From Streptomyces cellulosae (GTDB taxonomy: Bacteria > Actinomycetota > Actinomycetes > Streptomycetales > Streptomycetaceae), in the NCBI GenBank assembly GCA_014655195.1, contig BNBH01000021.1:1-64000 (forward strand): a stretch of 64,000 bases of DNA, in the 5' to 3' direction. Made by a program: the position numbers and the translations under genes. How positions within the stretch are numbered: position 1 is the stretch's first letter; each line of letters starts with the position of its first letter. The notes beneath the pieces are model-generated. The model was given only the letters and a program-made list of their open reading frames with translations, was not told where the DNA came from and did no database searches. Shown one piece after another: positions 58,501 to 64,000 of this stretch.

Positions 58501-60267
58501 CAGGCAGATCGCGTACATCGACACCGAGGGGCCCTCGCGGAGCAGCCGCACCACACCGGGCAGCGACCGCAGCCGCCGCGAACCGTCCCACACGACCACG
58601 ATGTCCGGGTCGCTGAACGTCGTGCCCTGCGAGCGGTTCTGCTCGGCGGCCTTCTTACGGGCGTCGAGGATCTGCGTCAGTTCGCCGATCCGGGCGCCGA
58701 CCGTCTCCGCGTCGGTGCCTATGAGGGCGTTCACGTCCTGGCCGCCGGAGGGGCGGGCGTGCGGCAGCCAGCGCACCCAGTCCCAGGACTCCTGCGCGGA
58801 GTTCTCGCTCAGCACGTAGAACTGCACGTCCATCGGGCTGTGCAGCGCGGCGGTCTGCCCGACGGCCCACCGCCCCAGCGCGCGCGCCGAGTCGCCGGGA
58901 CCGGCCACGCCGATGACGCCGAGCCCGCGCAGGTTCAGCGCGACCGGGGCGTCCTCGATCTTCCAGGTGACCTGACGCCGGTGGTCGTCCTGCTCCGGGT
59001 CGTCGAGGACCACCTCGGACGGCATCTGTCCGGTGCCGAACCGCAGCAGCAGATGGTCGCGGTCGGTACGGCGCCGCTCCCACAGCCGGGTGCGGGGCCC
59101 GGTGCCCATGGACAGCACGGTCGCCGGGTCGGGGATGGCGTGCCGCCGGTCGTCGCGCTCCTGGACCAGCGCGTCCTGGGCGTCCTTCTCGATCCGGGCC
59201 TTCTGCTCCTCGTACTCCTCGACCTGCTTCGCGTGCGACTTGCGGCCGTGCTTCTTGTCGTTGAAGTAGTTGGCGAAGAGGAGGATCGGGCTGAGCGCCG
59301 CCATGATCAGGTAGTACCAGCGCTGGAAGATCGCCACCATGACGACCGAACCGACCAGCGGCGTCAGCGCCATGATCCAGGGCAGCGGCCGGGCCTCGTA
59401 GTCGCGCGGTTTGGAGGGCAGCCGGAAGCTGGTCTGCCGCTCGGGCCGGCGGAGCCGGGGCGGCCGGTTGTAGTCGAGACCGACGCCGTCGTCGGACCAC
59501 TTGAGGGCGGCGTTGGGAGGGGAGTAGCGGGCGAGTTCGAGAAGGCTGTTGCCGACGGCGATCTGCCCGCCGAGAGGCCAGTCGAAGCGCCCGCCGCGCT
59601 TGGGCCCCTGACTGCTGCCGTCGTCCTTCTTCTTCTTTTTCTTCTTCTTGGGCTTCTTTTTCTTCCTGGAGGAGCTGTCGGAGTCGTCCCCGCTGGTCTC
59701 GGCGCGGCGCTTCTCCTCGTCACGGCGCTTCTGGGCGTCGGCGACGGGCTCGCCGTCGAGGGTGACGGTGTCGTGCTCGCCGTGCACGACGACCTGGCAG
59801 GTGCCGTCGGTGGCGACGGAGAGGGTCAGCGCGCGGGCCTCGACCTCGGGGTCGTCGACGCGGACGTACGAGGCGTTGCCGCTGCCGATGTCGTAGCGCC
59901 CGACGCCGAGCCGGTGCACGAAGCCGGCGGCGGGTCCGCCGACGACGCGCAGTTCGACGAGGCCGGTGGGCTCGCCGGGCAGACAGCCGGAGGGGTCCTG
60001 GAGGGAGACGACGGCGCCGTCGCGCAAGGGGGAGCCGACGACGGTGGCGGAGGGGTCGACGGCGTACCCGTCGACGTACACCATCGGCGTGTTCCCGCCG
60101 GGCGTCCGCCCCTGGTGCCCGATGGGGATGACCTGGGCGCCGGCGTGCCCGACCTGCGCGGCCAGCTCACGCGCGACGTCCCCCACGGTCGACTCGGGAT
60201 CGGCATCGAGTACGACATCGGCGGAGTCCCCGCCGTACGGATCGACGACGGTCAGAGTCAGGCGCAC
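55558..60267 (-). CDS. eccC: EssC/EccC-type FtsK-SpoIIIE ATPase of a type VII secretion system
   Basis: 1569 residues from GTG 60267 (GGAGGA upstream). The N-terminal 190 residues are ubiquitin/FHA-like (RLTLTVVDPYGGDSADVVLD; RLGVGRYDIGSGNASYVRVD). A Lys-rich linker of about 13 lysines in 16 residues (near 198-213) precedes two membrane helices (near 295-335) and three FtsK modules. Module 1 has a canonical Walker A GTTGSGKSELLQTI (near 757) and LLIVIDEFASMV. Modules 2 (GAPRSGRSQVL, near 1097) and 3 (GPAKSGRSTLL, near 1394) have GRS in place of GKS. It drives export of WXG100 substrates. Confidence 0.93.
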   Translation of the reverse strand: MRLTLTVVDPYGGDSADVVLDADPESTVGDVARELAAQVGHAGAQVIPIGHQGRTPGGNTPMVYVDGYAVDPSATVVGSPLRDGAVVSLQDPSGCLPGEPTGLVELRVVGGPAAGFVHRLGVGRYDIGSGNASYVRVDDPEVEARALTLSVATDGTCQVVVHGEHDTVTLDGEPVADAQKRRDEEKRRAETSGDDSDSSSRKKKKPKKKKKKKKDDGSSQGPKRGGRFDWPLGGQIAVGNSLLELARYSPPNAALKWSDDGVGLDYNRPPRLRRPERQTSFRLPSKPRDYEARPLPWIMALTPLVGSVVMVAIFQRWYYLIMAALSPILLFANYFNDKKHGRKSHAKQVEEYEEQKARIEKDAQDALVQERDDRRHAIPDPATVLSMGTGPRTRLWERRRTDRDHLLLRFGTGQMPSEVVLDDPEQDDHRRQVTWKIEDAPVALNLRGLGVIGVAGPGDSARALGRWAVGQTAALHSPMDVQFYVLSENSAQESWDWVRWLPHARPSGGQDVNALIGTDAETVGARIGELTQILDARKKAAEQNRSQGTTFSDPDIVVVWDGSRRLRSLPGVVRLLREGPSVSMYAICLDAEERFLPGECQAFVVAEPHAEEQERQHGDRAAAQPAVAGGFPSFQAWHSDTPEPGRGGRQAPDKLRLRVEEAGAERIKDVRPDFVSPAWCLRLARSLSPLRDISGETEDSALPGSSRLLDVLQLEPPTSDAIVARWRMGGQSTLAVIGESYDGPFGIDMRKDGPHGLIAGTTGSGKSELLQTIVAALAVANTPENMTFVLVDYKGGSAFKDCVKLPHTVGMVTDLDAHLVERALESLGAELKRREHILAAADAKDIEDYQDLVRRDPSHPPVPRLLIVIDEFASMVRDLPDFVTGLVNIAQRGRSLGIHLLLATQRPSGVVSPEIRANTNLRIALRVTDAGESTDVIDSPEAGHISKSTPGRAYARLGHASLVPFQSGRVGGRRPGAADPAALAPWVGPLTWEDLGRAALTKPKSEAREDEEITDLKVLVDAVRDANAALGIPAQHSPWLPALDETLLLDDIEVPSYAPAPGTLPPAPFGVEDLPADQARRPVVVDFSSFGHLMIGGAPRSGRSQVLRTIAGSLARTHSVADVHLYGIDCGNGALNALTRLPHCGAVVGRNQTERVVRLINRLKGELSRRQDLLAEAGFADIGEQRAASAEDERLPHIVVLLDRWEGWVPTLGEIDHGSLTDELQTMMREGASVGIHLVLTGDRTLLVGRIASLTEDKYGLRLADRSDFSSLGIPTRKVPEEIPPGRAFRNESGTETQFALLAEDTTGQGQAAALTAIGEAAAARDAEVPRARRPFRVDSLPSRISFPEAWEMRDPDVSRSKLFGLAGIGGDEIVGFGPDLADGVPAFVIAGPAKSGRSTLLMNFAQSFLAQGTRLVIAAPRQSPLRQLDGTEGVLKVFTGDDIDEDEFEELVDEASPDEPIAVLVDDGEILEDCDAESQLKKLVSRGTERGLALVIAGDEEDVCSGFSGWQVDAKKARRGILLSPQESSSGDLIGVRLSRGMVGGQIAPGKGMLHLGDGELRTVVVPG

Positions 60268-60596
60268 GCTTGTCCTCCCCAGGCCCTGCGGCCGCTTCCA
60301 CCCCGCGGCGCACAGTCCCGCCGACGATATCGGCTGGACCCGCCAGGAAGGCAGTCGGGGAGCGGGCCCGGTGTTCCCGGCAGCAACGGCGTCCACGGCT
60401 TGTGACCGTTGCCTTCACAAGGTGGGGATGTGGCGGCGCAGTTCACCCCCGTAAGCTTCTGCCGCAAGAGCGGACGATCACACCGGCGGGCCCGAGAGGC
60501 CCCTGAGCCGCAGGGGCCGCGACGGCAGGCCGGCAGTTCCGCGAACAAGGGAGCCACGGGGGTTGGCCCTGCGGCGTTGCGAGAGGGAGCGGCTTC
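60268..60596. promoter_or_regulatory. Divergent control region between the secretion ATPase and WXG100 genes
   Basis: A 329-base gap without a convincing gene. CTTGTGA (60399-60405) and its inverse TCACAAG (60415-60421) form a dyad with a 9-base spacer, a possible regulator site. A ribosome site GGGAG precedes ATG 60597. Confidence 0.45.
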
Positions 60597-60896
60597 ATGG
60601 CCAAAGACCTTGACATCACATATCAGGACATGCGGGAAGCTGCCAAGCATGTCGTGAAGGAGAAGGAAAAGCTTCAGGAGAAGCTGGACGGCCTCCGCAA
60701 GTACATCAACAACCTCGTCAACTCGGGCTACGTCACGAAGAGCTCCTCGAAGGCCTTCGACGAGAACTTCGACGACTTCACCAACGGCGCGAAGACCACG
60801 CTGGACGGCCTCGACGGCATGGGCGACTACCTCACCATGGCGGCGGACAAGTTCGAGCAGATCGACGACGAGCTGGCGAAGGCGGCGCGGAAGTAA
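60597..60896 (+). CDS. WXG100-type type VII secretion substrate (EsxA-like)
   Basis: 99 residues, almost entirely helical: ITYQDMREAAKHVVKEKEKL, then NLVNSGYVTKSSSKAF and a second amphipathic helix. Length and helix-turn-helix hairpin match WXG100 proteins. The turn reads SGY where W-x-G is usual, so the Trp is missing. No perfect YxxxD/E export motif is seen; FEQID near the C-terminus is closest. It is divergent from the ATPase that would export it. Conserved size and position support the call despite the altered motif. Confidence 0.8.
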   Translation: MAKDLDITYQDMREAAKHVVKEKEKLQEKLDGLRKYINNLVNSGYVTKSSSKAFDENFDDFTNGAKTTLDGLDGMGDYLTMAADKFEQIDDELAKAARK

Positions 60897-60910
60897 CTTC
60901 CGGCCGCCGG

Positions 60911-61476
60911 GTGCGGTTACACCGGCCGGTGGGGCGGGCGAGCTGGAGCTTCCCGTCCCATCGGTCGGTGGTGGCGCACCTATGGATGCGAGGCGGGGGC
61001 GGGCGGCTGTTGAGGCGTCGGGTCGGGTGGGCCGTCGGCATCGGCGGTTATGCGCTTGCCGTCATCGCCGGGATGTACGTCCTGGCGGACGACGTCGGCC
61101 TCGCGGTGCAGGTTCCCTTGTGGGTGGTGCACGGCGCGCTGTTGTTCCTGGGGATGAGGAAGTTCGGGGCACGTGAGTCGAGCTCGTACGCGGCCCTTCG
61201 CATCGTGGTTGTGTCGAGCAGGACCAATGGAGGGCGACGGGCCGGGCGGAGCGGTGGGTTGCCCGCAGCCTACAGAACATCGGCCGGAGGCTGCGGGATT
61301 TCCCCGATCCAGCACCATTCGCCGGCGTCGGCTTGGGCATCGAGTCGGCTCGCTGTGCCGCTGTGCCGTGCCCTTCGAGGCACAGGTTCTTCTCCTCACG
61401 CAGGTGCCCTGATGGGCGGCATACGGGGCGTCGACTTCTGCGAAGATCGCCATCCAAGGCGCCCTCTACATGGGGA
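60911..61476 (+). pseudogene. Possible remnant of a membrane protein gene; otherwise no gene seen
   Basis: Starting at ATG 60986, two hydrophobic segments (VGWAVGIGGYALAVIAGMYV; VQVPLWVVHGALLFLGMRKF) look real. The frame then turns into Ser/Arg-rich low-complexity sequence typical of non-coding readings. It may be a small two-helix protein whose 3' part has been lost. The region is a transition from high-GC core to the lower-GC operon beyond. Weakly supported. Confidence 0.25.
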
Positions 61477-62070
61477 TCAGTCGGTGACGTTCACCCAGAG
61501 ACTTCTCACGAAGTCATCCACTGTGTCCGTGAAGACCGCCATCTTTCCCGGGTCGTCCCAGACCATGTAGAAGCACAAGTCGGTGTTGATCTGCTCCAAC
61601 CTCCAGCCGTACCGCACAGTAGCCATGAGCTGGCCCTCCGGCGTGGACCAGTATCTCGTCGACCGCAGTCCCTCCCCCAGCCGCTCGGTGGCGAATGGGT
61701 CCACCTCGACGGGACGGACGAGGCTCTCTGCATCTGCCTGAACCATCGAACGCAGGGTGGTTTGCCGGTCTCCCTCGCACTCGGCCATGAGAATGAAGGC
61801 CGGCACGGGCGTTTGGTCGGGCGTCGGGATGAACAGGAAGGCCTGGTCCGCAGGGGTGAGTTTCGACAGAACTTGCGCAAAGGCATCCAGTTGCTGGCGA
61901 ACGGCCTTTATGCGTCGTCTCTTCGGCCTCTTCTCATGGGCGCTCAATAGGGCTGCCGCGCACAACTCCGCCCACTCCTCGCGCTCGCCGTCGCTGTTCC
62001 AGCGCATATGGGTGGGAAACCACTGCAAGGTCTCTGAGTCTGTTTCCACCAGTCTCATTCGTAACTCCAT
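61477..62070 (-). CDS. Unknown protein A of the type VII substrate operon
   Basis: 197 residues, soluble. ATG 62070 lies inside the end of the upstream gene (16-base overlap). Segments PTHMRWNSDGEREEWAELCA, KRPKRRRIKAVRQQLDAFAQ and WDDPGKMAVFTDTVDDFVRS are landmarks. Its layout (basic helix, then beta-rich middle, then short C-terminal helix) parallels its neighbour at 62055. I know no family. Codon use is less GC-biased than in the core genes. An accessory, chaperone or immunity role for the co-encoded secreted protein is inference. Confidence 0.6.
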   Translation of the reverse strand: MELRMRLVETDSETLQWFPTHMRWNSDGEREEWAELCAAALLSAHEKRPKRRRIKAVRQQLDAFAQVLSKLTPADQAFLFIPTPDQTPVPAFILMAECEGDRQTTLRSMVQADAESLVRPVEVDPFATERLGEGLRSTRYWSTPEGQLMATVRYGWRLEQINTDLCFYMVWDDPGKMAVFTDTVDDFVRSLWVNVTD

Positions 62071-62702
62071 CGGAACGTCGTCATGACGGCATCGAAAAGC
62101 TCTACCAGAATGTCTGCAAGTTCACTGTCCGGGCGTCCATCGGCAATGGTACTGAACGACACCGTCAGCCACTTCGGAGTGGCGTGGTTGGGTATCTTCA
62201 AGATGTATTCAACTCGTCTTGAGCAGTGCTCCACTTCACGGCTTGGGTCCGGCTGGGCCACACCGTCGACCCGGAATCCCGTCGCGCCGTCGATGGTCAC
62301 TTCCTCGCTTTGTGAGGCATTCGGACGCAAGGAGCTGAGTACCATCGCGGAATCCATGCCCACTGATGACGCGGTCAGCGGCTCGGAGATGATGAAAGAA
62401 GCAGGAAGAGTCATGCCGTCAACGCGTTCCACCGGCAGGTGCAGATCCAGCGCGCGCGCTTCGCGCGCCTGTCGTGCCACCTTCCTGAGGCGCTTGATCA
62501 GCTCAAGGCGCGCCTTGGTGAGGTCATCGCGTGGAATGTCGGCGGGCAGCTCCTGCACGGATCCGTCCACGATGCGTTTGATCGCCTCGTTGGTGCCGGC
62601 GCGCAGGGGAATCATGTCCCAGCCTGGGGGAGGGACAAGCGTGTAGCCGGTAGGAGTTCCAGCGCTGGTGTCTTCGAAGGACGACTCAGTGGTTCCCGAC
62701 AC
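62055..62702 (-). CDS. Unknown protein B of the type VII substrate operon
   Basis: 215 residues from GTG 62702 (AAGGA seven bases upstream). GYTLVPPPGWDMIPLRAGTN, a basic helix TKARLELIKRLRKVARQARE, a beta-rich part with GATGFRVDGVAQPDP, then ADILVELFDAVMTTFRWSYE. It overlaps the membrane protein gene upstream and protein A downstream, so all are co-translated. Similar in outline to protein A, suggesting paralogy. No known family recognised. Confidence 0.65.
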   Translation of the reverse strand: MSGTTESSFEDTSAGTPTGYTLVPPPGWDMIPLRAGTNEAIKRIVDGSVQELPADIPRDDLTKARLELIKRLRKVARQAREARALDLHLPVERVDGMTLPASFIISEPLTASSVGMDSAMVLSSLRPNASQSEEVTIDGATGFRVDGVAQPDPSREVEHCSRRVEYILKIPNHATPKWLTVSFSTIADGRPDSELADILVELFDAVMTTFRWSYE

Positions 62703-63093
62703 GTCGAGTCCTTTCCCATATCGCGGAACAGGCCACGAGGATCGGTGTGACCAGTGCTCCGACAACGCCCACCCAATAGCTGGTGATGATGGCGGGAAGG
62801 ACAAGAAGGAAGGAGATACCCATGGCATGCGTAAGGCCTGCTGGGCGTCGGCTCCCTCGCGAGTGGCGTAGAAACAGCACGAACAGGCACACGAGAGCGG
62901 CCGACACCACGCCGCGCTGAAGCCACACCCAGGCCAAGCCCAGCGATTCAGGAATCAGGAAGGCGCCGCCGACATAGATGATGATGTAGGCGAACGGAAT
63001 GATGAGGCACAGGCGGGCGAGCGACACAACTCCTCCGCCCAATCGTTCCCACAGTGATTTGGTCTCACTTCTGCGTGACGTCACGTTATTCAT
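62686..63093 (-). CDS. Small membrane protein of the type VII substrate operon
   Basis: 135 residues with four hydrophobic segments (LARLCLIIPFAYIIIYVGGA; VWLQRGVVSAALVCLFVLF; AMGISFLLVLPAIITSYWV; VVGALVTPILVACSAIW). It starts 15 bases after the large upstream gene and ends over the start of protein B. Function unknown; it may anchor or translocate the co-encoded substrate. Confidence 0.65.
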   Translation of the reverse strand: MNNVTSRRSETKSLWERLGGGVVSLARLCLIIPFAYIIIYVGGAFLIPESLGLAWVWLQRGVVSAALVCLFVLFLRHSRGSRRPAGLTHAMGISFLLVLPAIITSYWVGVVGALVTPILVACSAIWERTRRVGNH

Positions 63094-63108
63094 TTCCCTT
63101 TGCTGCTG

Positions 63109-64000
63109 TCACCATGAAGATCCGACGGGGGCTTTCCAAGTGTTCTCTTTCCATTCGTTGTAGCCGTCGCTCGACCACTTGTCGGGGAGTACTCCGTCTG
63201 TCGCCTTGGATGCAGCGCTCCAGGCGTCGCTCTGCCCGAAGGTCTTGTCCACGGCGTCCGCCCCGGCACCAGCGTAGATGGCGGCCAGGGAAATGCCGTA
63301 CCCCGCCCTGGCCTTCGCAGTGTTGCCAACGGCTGCTTCAGGGAAGGCAGCCTTGTTCTTGGCGAACTGAGAGTAGATGCCATGGAGCTCGTCGTCACCG
63401 AGGTGTGCCCACTTGGCTCCCGCGCTCGACTCGGTCGCCTCCTTGGCCACCCGTCCGGCATCGTCAGAGATCTTCTTGCGGGTGAAGGTCAACAGGTCCT
63501 TGTAGAACTTCTTCGCGCCCTCGTCGGCGGTGTTCGAGATGGCTCTTTGCAGCGAGTTCATCATCGATTTGTGAGCACGCAAACCCGCCTTGAGTCCGGC
63601 TTGCCGTCCGGTGACGGCACCCGCCTTGGTTGCAGCATTGGCGCCCTTGAGCATCGTGAGGCCGGCTCGGCCGGCACCCATGGTCAGCAAGCCGACCGAG
63701 TCCATGGCTACTTCCATCCAACTGGCCTCTCCGGCCGCGGCAAGGATCGCTCTCGCGCCTAGGATGATTCCGCCGAGTGCCAGGGCAAGGACATTCAAGC
63801 CCGGGATGAACAGTGCGATGACGCCGATGATCGTCGCGGCCCATCCCAAAGCGTCCAACACCACCTTGATGGTGTCGATGTTGTCATGGATCCAGCCTTT
63901 GAAGTTGTCCCACCAACTGTCCTCGATCGCGTCGTCAAGCTGGTCGCGAATCTTGTCGGCGTGATGGCGAGCTCGTTCGTCCCTGCGCTCCTTGATGCGT
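63109..64000 (-). CDS. Probable type VII-secreted protein, C-terminal part (5' end beyond the window)
   Basis: At least 297 residues, open to the window edge. KGWIHDNIDTIKVVLDALGW is followed by a hydrophobic stretch (AATIIGVIALFIPGLNVLAL, ALGGIILGARAILAA), then a helical Ala-rich region and a C-terminal domain ending WKENTWKAPVGSSW. This order (WD..KGWI..N......ld..GW..ti.gv....Pglnv) is common in large actinomycete proteins annotated as putative T7SS-secreted, whose N-termini resemble WXG/LXG domains; I recall this from annotation. The N-terminus is not visible, so toxin identity cannot be judged. Confidence 0.7.
   Translation of the reverse strand, partial: RIKERRDERARHHADKIRDQLDDAIEDSWWDNFKGWIHDNIDTIKVVLDALGWAATIIGVIALFIPGLNVLALALGGIILGARAILAAAGEASWMEVAMDSVGLLTMGAGRAGLTMLKGANAATKAGAVTGRQAGLKAGLRAHKSMMNSLQRAISNTADEGAKKFYKDLLTFTRKKISDDAGRVAKEATESSAGAKWAHLGDDELHGIYSQFAKNKAAFPEAAVGNTAKARAGYGISLAAIYAGAGADAVDKTFGQSDAWSAASKATDGVLPDKWSSDGYNEWKENTWKAPVGSSW

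Noticed and set aside
59624..59668. Pyrimidine-rich CTTCTT tract
   Set aside because: It is the reverse of the lysine codons in the secretion ATPase linker, not a separate element.
57391..60405. A 1004-codon plus-strand frame opposite the secretion ATPase gene
   Set aside because: Composition (Gly/Arg/Val/Leu/Gln-rich, no domain) is that of a reverse-strand shadow; the minus strand encodes recognisable FtsK modules.
1..64000. Search by eye for tRNA, rRNA and CRISPR arrays
   Set aside because: No cloverleaf with CCA-type acceptor, no rRNA signature and no regularly spaced identical repeats with unique spacers were seen; the array at 37 kb is REP-like with unequal orientation.

Overview
The window is Streptomyces chromosomal DNA. 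It has very high GC with strong third-position GC bias, many GTG starts, GTGA/ATGA stop-start overlaps, and families typical of the genus: DUF397, DUF5753-type XRE regulators, DUF2637, DUF6415, DUF6232, futalosine menaquinone genes and Hanks kinases. Gene order from about 19.5 kb onward (hemL, cytochrome c biogenesis, mqn genes, cold-shock gene, mqnA, FtsK/EssC gene) matches what I recall of the S. coelicolor SCO4469-SCO4509 core. That synteny is from memory, not searched.

Region 1 (1 to about 18.6 kb) is an accessory island. The left edge is the end of an IS3-type element that has cut an arsR gene after 45 codons. Beyond it lie a small Cys protein, an ArsO-like flavoprotein and an MFS transporter. 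Next comes a candidate RiPP locus on the minus strand: DUF6415-like protein, Cys/His protein, radical SAM/SPASM enzyme, a 70-residue precursor ending in a CSC core, then a phosphotransferase. A WhiJ/AbaA-type regulatory set follows (Bergerat ATPase, TPR regulator, XRE-DUF5753, DUF397, flavoprotein). The right end is an integrative mobilisable module: relaxase, MobC, DUF2637, DUF3631, excisionase-like HTH, XRE and tyrosine integrase, with a candidate oriT, a long inverted repeat and a matched operator pair.

Region 2 (18.6 to 52 kb) is core. It holds hemL, a phosphatase, a Tat lipoprotein deacetylase and the System II cytochrome c genes (resA-like, ccdA, resB, ccsB). A compact operon follows that encodes two proteins sharing a tail/head glycine-rich motif plus a deaminase. 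Then come a lectin-tailed kinase and a menaquinone block (mqnL, mqnP, mqnM, mqnE), with mqnA further on at 52.7 kb. Other core genes are a REP-like repeat cluster, a DAACS symporter behind a leaderless Cys leader peptide, twin SPFH proteins, a TetR/HtdX/FabG4/FadA2 fatty-acid group, an acyl-CoA ligase, azlCD with its XRE-cupin regulator, and a cold-shock gene.

Region 3 (53.6 to 64 kb) holds a second kinase, then an EssC-like type VII secretion ATPase (FHA-like N-terminus, poly-lysine linker, three FtsK domains) divergent from a WXG100-type gene. It ends in a minus-strand, lower-GC operon of a probable type VII substrate (cut by the window edge), a small membrane protein and two similar soluble proteins.

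No tRNA, rRNA or CRISPR array was recognised.
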